A stretch of 64,000 nucleotides of DNA from Beta vulgaris subsp. vulgaris (taxonomy: Eukaryota; Streptophyta; Magnoliopsida; Caryophyllales; Amaranthaceae). Position numbers and translations under genes: made by a program. The notes beneath the pieces were generated by a model. The model saw nothing but the letters and a program-made list of their open reading frames with translations. It was not told the origin of the DNA and did no database searches. Positions 33,005-42,420 of this stretch are shown here, one piece after another (position 1 is the stretch's first letter; each line of letters starts with the position of its first letter). Location: contig NC_079203.1 in the NCBI RefSeq assembly GCF_026745355.1, positions 43,764,077-43,828,076 on the forward strand. The letters are read 5' to 3'.

Positions 33005-33660
33005 TTACTTGGACGCCCCCACTTGGTTGGGAACTTCAACGTCTGATGATAAGTCGAGGGGACGGCCTTCATCTTGTGTATCCACGGGGGTACCGAGGAT
33101 GATGTTGTACGCAGACGGACAATCCACGACGTTGAATCTGGTTGGCAAGTTGACGCCTCTGGCTAACGTTGACAACGTGATTTTTCCGACAGTGTGTTGG
33201 GCTTCTCCGCTGAAACCAACTAAAACAGTAGATTTTTTAGTAATATCTTTATCACACAATCCTATACCTTCGAGGGCGCTTTTGAATATGATATTAGTTG
33301 CGCTTCCCCCATCAACTAATACTCGCTTCAACAGGCAATTACTGACAGTCAAGAATATGACTAATCAATCTTGATGCTCTACATCGCATACGTCATCGGC
33401 ATCCTCCAATTTGCGCTCTTCTGCTGACCTGCAAGGTAAGTGCCCTCTCTTGCTAGCCTTTTGGCTGCGGAATACGTTAGTCCACACACGTCGGACCCAC
33501 CAGAAATGACATTAATTACATTTACGTGCGTCGGTGATGCAGGCGGGACGGATTGCGCAGGGTTCCTTTCGAAGGACGCTTTGCCTTTATCGCTTAGGAG
33601 ATCTTTGAGATGTCCTTTGTTGAGCATGAATGCAACCTCGTGTCGCAACGCAATGCATTC
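33005..33660 (-). pseudogene. Gypsy gag C-terminus and protease region
   Basis: KWCQFYHDYCHKTEECIALR (just upstream) and VINVISGGSDVCGLTYSAAK are typical Tat-type gag-protease linker signatures. The protease active site region reads LLKRVLVDGGSATNIIF (D-G-G rather than D-T-G, as is common in this lineage) and continues to VDCPSAYNIILGTP. A frame break lies between the two open stretches (about 33379-33352). Confidence 0.82.
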
Positions 33661-33809
33661 CTCCGTCTTATGGCAGTAATCATGATAGAACTGACACCAC
33701 TTTGTTTGATCTTTTTGCCCCTCTGGTTATTCACTCTTTCTTGGCCAACGGACGAGTGCCCCAATCTTGGTTAAGGCATTTACGACGCCTCCGACATCGA
33801 CGGAGAATC

Positions 33810-34981
33810 CTAGGAATCGAGAGCTGGAAAAGTCGGTGACTCCATCCCTGCATCATTACCTGCATTATCGACAACGTCAGTAACATTGTTTACCTGATTT
33901 GAGCGATTGTACGGATGGTTTCGCCAATTATTCTTTTTGGGGACAAAAGCCTTCCGGTCGTTGGGATTTTTTGGTGCTCGACGTGTCATTATGGTGTTAA
34001 GGATGGCATCATCTTCTTCCAACCTCATCTGCGCTAATGCTCGTGATTTGACTTCCTCGAATGTCTGACACGGATACTTTGTCAGGTGGTTGTAGAGTTT
34101 TGATCGCAGAATTAGACCTTTCCTGAAACATTCAATAGCAGTTTATCCTTAATGCTAATCATCTCTTTATTAAAGCGATTATAATAATCGCGAACAGATT
34201 CTTTAGGTCCTTGGACGACGCCATATAGGTCGCTCGTCTGCTTCTCCAGACTACGACTGCCTTCCAATTTTTCATAGAACTTGTTGACTAGGGTGGAAAA
34301 ATTGCCAATGCTGCCTGGCTTTAGGGATCCGAGCCATTTGAGGGCAGGACCAGTGAGTGTGGCTCCGAAAGACTTGCACATACAGGCTTCCACCAGGTGC
34401 CAAGGAATTGACGCTTGCCACATCCGCTGCTTGTACAAGGCGACATGCTCGCCTGGATCAGTCGAACCATCATAATTAGCAACAAGGACGGGCAGATTCA
34501 ACTTCTTGGGGAGTACGGCCTTTGAGATCTTTTCCAAGGACGGAGATTCCGCATAACCGTCAGGATGCTCTACGATGCTTGGCGTTGGAGCTCCAGGGAG
34601 CTGGGACATGAGCTTCATGAGACGCCTATTTTGCCTTTCGATCAGGATCATGCGATTCGCCATGGGATTTGCTTCTCCCCCACCAGAATTCTCTTCTGCG
34701 TCATTCGAGGGTTCTTCATCTTCGAGCTCTGCGTCATCTTCAGATTCGACATTATCTGAATTAGAGAGATCCCGCATAAGGGGGATGTCGTTCATATTGG
34801 CACGACGTCGGACCTTTGAGGCTTTGAATGAAGCTAGCTCTTCTTGCAGCTTTTGAATCTTTTCTTGCGACGATGAGAAGTCAGTGGCTAACCACTCATT
34901 AGCTTGCTTCATTTCGAGCATCTCTGTCCTCATTTGGTCGTTTAACCTCTGCATTTCGTCGAGACTTGGTGTTTCTCCCAT
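33810..34981 (-). pseudogene. Gypsy gag
   Basis: It starts MGETPSLDEMQRLND, with a coiled-coil N-terminus (residues about 5-55), an acidic linker (SEDDAELEDEEPSND) and a retrotransposon gag core (MCKSFGATLTGPALKWLGSL, FSTLVNKFYEKLEGSRSLEK, GPKESVRDYYNRFNKEM). It stops at 34112. The frame continues in another register with KSRALAQMRLEEDDAIL to about 33810. It would form the virus-like particle. Confidence 0.88.
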
Positions 34982-35013
34982 TTGATGAACTTGAACTGTA
35001 GTTGATCTGGTTA

Positions 35014-35035
35014 GGCCCCACGGTGGGCGCCAAAC
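35014..35035 (-). promoter_or_regulatory. Gypsy primer-binding site
   Basis: Immediately after the LTR end the minus strand reads GTTTGGCGCCCACCGTGGGG, the extended primer-site context typical of Tat-like elements, complementary to a tRNA 3' end. It fixes the LTR as a 5' LTR in minus orientation. Confidence 0.8.
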
Positions 35036-35665
35036 TGTTTATGCTAAAATTTGTCTTTCACGACAGAATTAAAGTTAGGGACACTTTAACCAGATTATGT
35101 ATATGTCAATGCAAGGAACGAATGCAAAAGGGGATGAACACACAGGAAATGGTGACGCGGAAAACCCCAATGAAGGTGGGTAAAAACTGCGGGTGGAGAT
35201 GGATCCACCAATCTACTATCAAGGACTGTTGTTTTCGATGTGTCACAGTCGTTACAGCTTAAGTTCTTTTGTTCTAAGTACAGAATGTCGAATGTTGTCT
35301 AGTAGAATAATCATACTCCTTCCTCCTCTTTTGTATATCATATGCCCCCTTTTTCTCTTTGGCTTTTTCTCATTAAATGCACTATGAATTTCCTAAGTAA
35401 TTACAATGATAACTGCCCCTTCATTATTGGAGATTATCCTAATCAAAACTTTAACTGACGGGATCTACTTCTTTCCTTCATGTAAATGATTTCTTCTAAC
35501 GGTTGCATTTAGCTGAATTAACGCCTGGTCAAACTCTTTCCTTTTTTCGGACCATCGGTTACTGACTGACTTAATCTTCGTATCTTCTCGTCGCGTCTTA
35601 GTGTCAAAGTCTCTATGTCACCATGTCAATGTTATCCTGCAAAATCATCCATGACAATCTTTACA
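35036..35665 (-). mobile_element. Gypsy 5' LTR (minus orientation)
   Basis: On the plus strand it starts TGTTTATGCTAAAATTTG and runs to about TTTACA at 35665. It aligns along its length, reverse-complemented, to the LTR at 39812-40445, with roughly a quarter to a third of positions differing by eye. Shared blocks include GAAGGTGGGT... GGGTGGAGATGG, CCACCAATCTACTATC and CGTCGCGTCTTAGTGTCAAA. Confidence 0.82.
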
Positions 35666-35971
35666 ATGTGTAGAAAATAAATGACACCGTTATTATGTCA
35701 ACCTCACTAACTGTTAGCGACCTTAGTGTTGTCTCACTATGTTTTGTTGTCTTTCAGGTGATTCATTCCCATTTGTTTCAATAACGTCGCAACGTTCTAA
35801 CGACGCGACGCATAGTCGTTTATTTGATCGCACAATATGAGTAGGGTGACGTTGTCACTATCTACAGCCTTTCAGTTTTCTTTGCTTCAATAAGTATATC
35901 ATGACGGATGTCTTGCCATTGTGTACCATGATTATCTACGATGTTCTACATGTTCCCCTGATAGATACATG
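35666..35971. other. Gypsy-like non-coding stretch
   Basis: There is no ORF. The words ACGACGCGACGC and GTCGCAACGTTC resemble the CG-rich words of the neighbouring gypsy LTRs and antisense region, suggesting untranslated sequence of a related element. The last bases are the ACATG target of the solo LTR. Confidence 0.45.
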
Positions 35972-37086
35972 TGTTAAGTTCCCTGTTTTGAGTTTTGAAT
36001 GATGACAAACCACATTGAACTATTATATTGCATGCATGTTTCTGTTTACATGTGTAGGTGCCAAAGTACGAGTTCAATGGATAGAAAGACGAAGCTAGTG
36101 AAGCCAAATCTTGAAGAATTGCATGAAGACCAAGATCAAGTTGTAGCATTTAAGTCTTAGATGCAATGTAAGTAGTATAAAGGTTTGGATGCACTATAAA
36201 GGTTTGAAACTAGAGAGATGAGCTAGTTGTGGATGACAAGAAACCTCGGTTACTTGTCATACACAACTATAAGTAAAACTTGGTTGATCTGAACCAGTCC
36301 TCAAGGTTTTACTTCATGCATTCGTATTTTAGGAAAGTTTACTTTCCGCGCAAAATTGATTTTCAAAATACACGGATGTATGGTTTGTTGTGTAAGCAAG
36401 ATTTCTTAATTATGGTAAGTGTGTTATATGATATTATACTGAGTATATTTTCCATGGAATAATTTCCATAATTCCGAGGAAAATATACTCTCATAATATC
36501 ATGTAAACATTTAGTTACCAAAGGCTTATTTAAGGACTTTTGCTAGCAGACAAACCTCAAGCTTTTGCACCGCATATTTTCAGAATACTCTAAGCAAAAG
36601 CACTTCATCTCTTGAACTCTCAAATCTAAGCATAAACCCGAATACCACATAGATCTTAAGTTACTCTCATTCTAAGCGTGTAAGGCTGTTTGTTTTTGAG
36701 AGAAAAACTGATTGTAATTGAGCATTCTGTGAGTTCAGTTTGCTGGGGAAGTTGATCAGGGATCAACTTCATTTGAACCATCATAGTTGGTGGTTGAGTC
36801 GAACTTCCATAGTTGGAGGTTGGGGAATCATCTTGTGCATAGGTGCATAAGTGATTGAGTGTAATTCTTTTGTTATTCTGAGTTGATTAGTAAAAGAGTG
36901 AGTGAGTGGAGGACGTAGACTCATTAGAAGTCGAACCTCGTTAAATCCTTGTGTTGTTTATTCATTGCTTTTATTTCCGCTGCTAGAGAACTGTTCTCTT
37001 ATAGTTCTTACTATAATCGAAAAAAGTTACAACATTCGGACAAACACTCAATTCACCCCCCCTCTTGAGTGTCTCTTGCACTTACA
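35972..37086 (+). mobile_element. Solo copia LTR, second family
   Basis: It starts TGTTAAGTTCCCTG and ends CTCTTGCACTTACA, with exact 5-bp duplications ACATG on both sides (35967-35971 and 37087-37091). Its end (CACCCCCCCTCTTGAGTGTC) resembles the end of the SIRE-like LTRs, so it is a distinct but related copia family. No internal region remains. It lies within gypsy-derived sequence. Confidence 0.9.
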
Positions 37087-37091
37087 ACATG

Positions 37092-37421
37092 TAAGTATTT
37101 ATATGTTTTTTTTTAATATTCTAAGTTACTATAGTACTATGTCCAAACGTTTCATCTGAACGACCAACGAAGGCTGACTAAACGCCTGGCCATGTCTCTA
37201 GAACGTCAGAATAACGACAGTCAAAGAAATACATGCATGCCACATGAATGTAATATCGATAGATTAACTTGAAAACACAAAGTTATCAAAAGTGATGGTC
37301 ACTCCCATGAGCGACCCAAAAGTACAAAAGATAAAGTCACTCTCTTGAGTGACCCAAAGCAAAGTTTGTTAAAATTCTAAAGATTAAAACAAAGAGACGT
37401 AAAATAAAGCAAATGAAGACT
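37092..37421. other. Region downstream of the antisense gene
   Basis: This is a non-coding stretch. Two imperfect palindromes lie here: GGTCACTCCCATGAGCGACCC (about 37295-37316) and GTCACTCTCTTGAGTGAC (about 37335-37352), both followed by CAAA. On the minus strand they lie 70-130 bp after the stop of the spliced antisense gene. Confidence 0.45.
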
Positions 37422-39373
37422 AGGCGTCTGAGTTCTTGTCAGTCTCCTTTTCTAATGATGCAGCAGGCGGCGGTATGAAGGCTGGGGCTTCCTTCTCAGT
37501 CTCCGGCTCAGGCGGTACGTCCGACGCAATGAAGCCAGCGCAGGACGGTGCATTCTCATCCATTTTAGGCGTAGAATCTGTCGTCGCAGCCAGTTCATCC
37601 GCATCCATGAAATCCTTCATCTCTCCCATGTATTTGAGGTAGAGGTCTATGTCTTTTTGTGGCGTCCAAAATGTCGTCTTCTTCATCAGAAATTGATACA
37701 TAATCTTAGCCTTCACCCTGGTGGTCACTTCAGCCTCGAGCAAGTCCAACTCTCTCTTCAGCGCGTCAATCGTCGCCTGAAGGTCTTTTGACGCGACGAT
37801 TCCTCTAGCTTGGTCGCTTTTCCCTTATTTGCTCCAGCTCGTCTCCATTTTTTTTTAGAGTCTCCTCCATATTCTGGATGGTCGTTTGGTAAGACTTCAG
37901 TTCAGTATCTTTGGACTTTACGTCCAATTCAGCCTTCTCTACCTTTTGCTTCATGGTCTGATGACCCTTCAGCAGCGTCGACATCTCCCTCTTTGCCATC
38001 AGGAGATGCTGTGATGACTGTGCAAAGAAAGAAAAATACATGTCAGTTAGTAGTTATAAATTGTTGTTAAACGTCGTAAAGTCCTTAGTTAAATTGAGCA
38101 ACCATACCTGGAAGAGAAGCTCTAATCCATCTGACATCATGCGAGGGAGAGTGTGTTCCCTTATCCTTTCCTCAGCGTTAGGAAAAAGGAACTTGTCAGC
38201 TTCCGGCCATATGGACCTCTCCAGTGACATAAAGTCGTTGGGGACGGTCACAGTGTATGAAGGCCCACCCTTGTTAGGAGGGGCCAGAAACTCAGTCTTG
38301 CGCACCTTTGGCGCGTTCTCTTGTTCATCGTCCAGTTGCACGATGATAGTAATGTCCTTCTTCGTCGACGTCGTAGACACAGACGCAGTATTAGTTGAAG
38401 TTTCCTTGTCTTTCTTGCGCTTGCATAGGATCTCTGCTAACGCTTGACTGTCCATACTTCCCCTAGGACGTGATTGCAAAGAACCTGTCGACCAATGTTT
38501 AGTCGTTTGGATTATTCCGATGTCGCTAGAATTCGATCAATAAAGAAAATAATGCCAAACTTACCAGAAGCCATAGATGAGCAGCTGTCCTGGTTAGCGA
38601 ATAAAATCATTCTGAATTGTCTGTCCTCCTGTGACGTTTCCAGAAATTTGTCACAAAGTCGCTGAGATTCGTCGCGATATGTCAGTAATTTTGGGTTCAG
38701 ACCTGCAGAAGAAACGTTGTAAGAATGGCGTTAACGACGCGACACAAAGAAAAATACGATTGAAATCAAACAAACCTTATGTGTTCCAGCCACCAATCAA
38801 GGTTTTTCCAGCTTCTCCCAGAGACGATTTCTTCACGAAAATGTATATGTTCCTCCATCCTCTGTCGTTTGATTGAACTCCCCCAACTAATGGTTCCAAT
38901 CTTGTCTTAGCGTGGAGAGCTATCCTATTCTTTGCTTTAACCCTAATATCATAGTAGAGTAGGAGGTCGTGAAGGGTAAAGGCCTCTTCCCAAGACGCCG
39001 TCACTCTGTCAATTATGCTTACGATTCGCCAAACTTGGGGCATTATCTGCCCTGGGCAGATCTGATATATCTGCATCAGGTCCCTAGCTAAGGGGGAGAA
39101 AGGGAGTCTTAGACCTATTTTAAAAGGGTACTTATAAAGCACCAACCATGTGCTGGGGCACATCTCCGGTAATTCGGTCGACTCTGCGTTTCTAATGACT
39201 CTGTCGACGGGTAGGTTTCCTAATTCGATCTAAAAATTTCATCATGTCTTCCTCTGACATGGTCGACTGTTCATCCTCGTTTTCACTTCTCTTTTCTACG
39301 ACTTTTTCTTTTCCCCTCGACTTTTCTTGGTTTTTTTTACAAAAGTTCTAATGCTACGCCTACTGGGAGCCAT
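37422..39373 (-). CDS. Antisense spliced ORF of a Tat-type element (Transposase_28-like)
   Basis: The minus strand gives four consecutive exons with consensus borders: exon 1 39373-38776, exon 2 38702-38565, exon 3 38484-38108, exon 4 38017-37422, with introns of 73, 80 and 90 bp (GT...AG, pyrimidine-rich ends). Exon 1 (start MAPSRRSIRTFVKK) contains YPFKIGLRLPFSPLARDLMQ and PGQIMPQVWRIVSIIDRV, the 'putative gypsy-type transposon' domain (Pfam Transposase_28). Exons 3-4 encode SLERSIWPEADKFL, ELLFQ|SSQHLLMAKREMST and a long coiled coil, ending Pro/Glu-rich. It runs opposite to the plus-oriented LTR downstream of it. Frame disturbances occur in exon 1 (about 39290 and 39220, and a stop two bases before the first donor) and in exon 4 (about 37815). 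Extra, often antisense ORFs are known in Tat elements; what they do is unknown. Confidence 0.72.
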
Positions 39374-39811
39374 GAATGCAAGTGAAGTAGAAGCAAAGTG
39401 CGAAACGAAAATTAGTAGCGGTGGAAAATTACCTGGCGTTGGAGATCGATTTTCCAGCGAAGAAGCAGTTGAAAGTTCTAGAGATCTTTTTGCTTTAGAG
39501 AAAGAAAAGTCAAGTAGGCCGAGAATTCAATCACGCGCGATATTTATACTCCCATGTGTAATCATTGCTTTGGTTAAACGGATAAAAACTAACGGCTCTT
39601 TTTTACTTATCTTTTTGTGTTGTGACCTTTAAGTTATCTTGTGGATATTTTTTATCTCATTCCCCCGAGTATTTTCTCTTATCTATTGCTTAAAATTTTT
39701 TAGCCAAGTATTTTTGTTAACTACAAATGTCTCATTTGATGTGATCCTTTGATTTTTTAACAATTGTCTCATGTTCTTTGTGTTACCCCGTTTCGACAAT
39801 TGGGGGCAAAC
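39374..39811 (+). other. 3' internal region of the plus-oriented gypsy element
   Basis: Non-coding. Immediately before the LTR the plus strand has a purine-rich AATTGGGGGCAAAC (39798-39811), which serves as the polypurine tract expected upstream of a 3' LTR. The upstream part of the stretch holds the likely promoter of the antisense gene on the minus strand, but no element can be singled out. Confidence 0.6.
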
Positions 39812-40445
39812 TGTTATAGGCCTTATGGCTGATTTTTACAGGATGACGTTGACGCAATGACGCAGCGACTTTGACACTAAGACGCGACGGTAGCGCGAAG
39901 ACTTAGTCAATTGACTTAATAACCAATTGTCCGAGAAAGGAGGTTGATGACCCTGCCATGATTCAGCTAACAATGCTGTTAAGAGAAATAAGTTGCACGA
40001 AGTAAGGAAGTGGATTTTGTTGGTTGAGCTTAGCAAGGAGAATCTCCTATAATCAAGGAAGAATTACCGTTGTAAATTTCGAGTGGAGTGATAGAGTATT
40101 TAAGTAGAAAGCCAAAGAGAAACATACGGCATTATTGATACAAAAAGCATACAAGAGAAAAAGTTATTCATTATTCCAGTTTACATTCTACATTTGTATT
40201 TAGATCAAAGCTTAAGTTGTAACGATTGTTGTTCATCTGGAACGACAATCCCTGATAGTAGATTGGTGGAACCATCTCCACCCGTGGTTTTCACCCACCT
40301 TCATTCGGGTTTTCCGCATCACCATTTCTGTGTGTTCATCCTCTAAATCCCCTTTGCATTTATTCCTTGCATCATAACATTCATCATCTGGTTAAATTGT
40401 CCCTAACTTTAATTATGTCGTAAGAGGCAAATTTTAGCATAAACA
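39812..40445 (+). mobile_element. Gypsy 3' LTR (plus orientation)
   Basis: It starts TGTTATAGGCCTTATGGCTG and ends TTTTAGCATAAACA, 634 bp. Its orientation is opposite to the related LTR at 35036-35665. The right flank is segment S copy B, so the element was inserted into S (near the TATATAA of copy A at about 6980). The 5' end and gag-pol of this plus-strand element are not present in the window in that orientation. Confidence 0.88.
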
Positions 40446-40602
40446 CCTTATATATAAATTGTCAACTTGTGAGAATTAAGGAAATACAAACCCTAAGTTT
40501 GACATCTGTCAAATTTTACAATGATGATTAATGAATTATATGAATGGTAAAAGGGGATCGGATGTTGTAAGTCTGCTTGGCGTCCATGGTAGTGGTGCAA
40601 CT

Positions 40603-41329
40603 TAGGGATGGCAACGGGTGGGATTTGGGTCGGGTGAGCCATCACCCGCATCCATCACCCGGTTAGATTGGCTCTCATCCATCCATTCGTCACCCGCTTT
40701 ACTCATCACCCTAAATCCATCCATCACAATCGGGTGATTCGGGTGGGTCGGGTCATTAACGGGTGAAAAATCTAAATATCAAATTTAGATTATAACTATT
40801 AAAAAATTAATGTACCTAACTTTCACCTACACTTTCCGAAATCATAAATATATATGCCGATGTTTTTAGCATAAAGAAAAGGTGATGTCACACCATACAT
40901 GTTTTAGGAAGTTGTCTTCACAATAATAAAGTCTCGACAACAGTATTTCAACAATACGAGTTTCAAGAATACGAGTTTGAACAATAAAAATTAAAAGTTC
41001 AATCATTCATAATACTTCAACAAAAAGTGTTTTGGGAGGCTAGAGTCTATAAGAGAATCAAAGGTTAGGTTTAGGGTTTTTAGTTTTTATATTTAATATC
41101 TTAATTTAAAATTTATTATAAAAAAAATTAAACGGATGGATAATGGGTCAGGTGCTTAACCGGGTGGTGGATCGGGTGACGGGTGAGAAATGATCACCCG
41201 AATCCTACCCGAATCCGTCATCCGCTTCACCCGTCACCCGGTCTTCATCCATTTATTACGGTTTTTCACCCTTTTATTTAAACAGGATGGAGCGGGTTAC
41301 TGAATATCTACTGGATATTGCCATCCCTA
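40603..41329. mobile_element. hAT-type MITE with exact 8-bp TSD
   Basis: The left end TAGGGATGGCAACGGGTGGG and the right end on the minus strand TAGGGATGGCAATATCC share a 12-bp inverted repeat. Exact 8-bp duplications GTGCAACT flank it (40595-40602 and 41330-41337), and copy A (about 7645-7655) shows the site once. Subterminal regions are dense in CACCCG/CGGGTGA words on both sides; the middle is AT-rich and non-coding. Confidence 0.93.
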
Positions 41330-41674
41330 GTGCAACTGTGGGAGGGTGGCCGAAGAATGGTCGGGGTAATAAGAGTTATTAAATTATTTTGGGTTGGTAC
41401 ATGTAGATTTGTCAATAAACAAGGAGTACAAGAATACTATGTAGAATTAATTGGTAGAAGACATGTTGGTGTATTTTTAATAGTCAACTTATCTCCTTCA
41501 ATCCATTATTTTTTTGTTACTTTTCTTTAAATTGCCTTTTCCTTATTCAATGGCAAGTAGGAACCCATTTCGGAGGGCCATAGCTCATAGCCGACAACGG
41601 TTAGATATCGATTTTTATTTCTTTCTTTTGGGATGCAACCGTTCAAAGACATCAATATATTGTCCTAGCTCCTT

Positions 41675-41877
41675 TTTTTTTTTTTTTATTAAGAAATTAA
41701 GTCAGCCCAATGGCTAACCCCTACCAAGGCTACTAGCCTTGTAGGAACTACCAGCATATTGGCTGGTAAAGCATGCTAAGGAAATACCCCAACATAATGC
41801 TGGGGGTAAGGCTCGAACCCCTGACCTCAAGGATCAGAGGGGAGTGCTCTACCACATGAGCTAGCTCCTCATCCTTA
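41675..41877 (-). mobile_element. tRNA-derived SINE
   Basis: On the minus strand it begins GGATGAGGAGCTAGCTCATG. It contains a polymerase III A box (TAGCTCATGTGGTAGAGC, minus strand of about 41846-41863) and B box (GGGTTCGAGCC, 41810-41820), then a tRNA-unrelated body and a poly(A) tail (poly(T) on the plus strand, 41675-41687). An exact 18-bp duplication ATATTGTCCTAGCTCCTT flanks it (41657-41674 and 41878-41895), with a single copy at the matching place in segment S copy A (about 7978-7995). Confidence 0.95.
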
Positions 41878-42420
41878 ATATTGTCCTAGCTCCTTAGTGA
41901 AGCGGATAATGACCTACTCCAACAGTTTACATTCTTCATGAGCTCAGTTATAACTATATAATAATACTAAGATACCTTTCTCGGTACAAGTACACAACAA
42001 AACGCGTTGACATTCTAATTTACATTCTTGATGAGTTCATTTATTCCTCACGCTTAGCTAGCATAAGTAATTTAATTCCGTTATGGCCCACAATGAGGTC
42101 TTTTAACTTTAATAATTTGTTAATTTTTTTATGTTAGGGTTATCAAAAGTCAAAACTATATATGTGGACGTACCTTCAGTTATAACCGATTTAAATGTCA
42201 TACAGCAGGTTGTCGATGATGATCCTTTATTGGCTTTATATAAATGGAATTGATCAGTCATATATGAATATAATTGATATCAGGAGCATCAGCAAATGAA
42301 TACTTGCAATTCATAAATGAATTTGGCCAACTCAAATCATATGTCATGAAGCTAAGCCACCAATAATGGTTATGTACTATATACAAACAAAGTATATATT
42401 TGTTATGTATTGTTACTTCT

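Larger units (their letters stand above)
29701..35665 (-). mobile_element. Ty3/gypsy element (Tat type), 5' LTR to integrase, 3' end missing
   Basis: Reading down the minus strand: 5' LTR (35665-35036), primer site, gag, protease, reverse transcriptase, RNase H, a second RNase H, integrase, ending at the chromodomain-less C-terminus (SWNATHLKRYY) at about 29703. The gene order defines Ty3/gypsy, and the duplicated RNase H and primer site place it with Tat-like elements. The 3' LTR is absent; LINE sequence begins immediately. Long open stretches suggest moderate age. Confidence 0.88.
40446..42420. repeat. Segment S, copy B
   Basis: Apart from a hAT MITE (40603-41329) and a SINE (41675-41877) it matches copy A (6960-8023, 14536-14578, 15898-16281). 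It continues past the A match (42311-42420) to the poly(T) of an old LINE. It has no gene. It provides uninterrupted versions of three insertion sites in copy A: the LINE at 7039, the hAT at 8024 and the Helitron at 14579. Confidence 0.82.

Noticed and set aside
30134..34856. Plus-strand ORFs across the gypsy gag-pol region
   Set aside because: All lie antisense to well-supported minus-strand gag-pol domains and have no motif of their own.
41805..41870. tRNA gene
   Set aside because: A and B boxes are present, but the region continues into an unrelated body and poly(A) with an 18-bp TSD, so it is a SINE.
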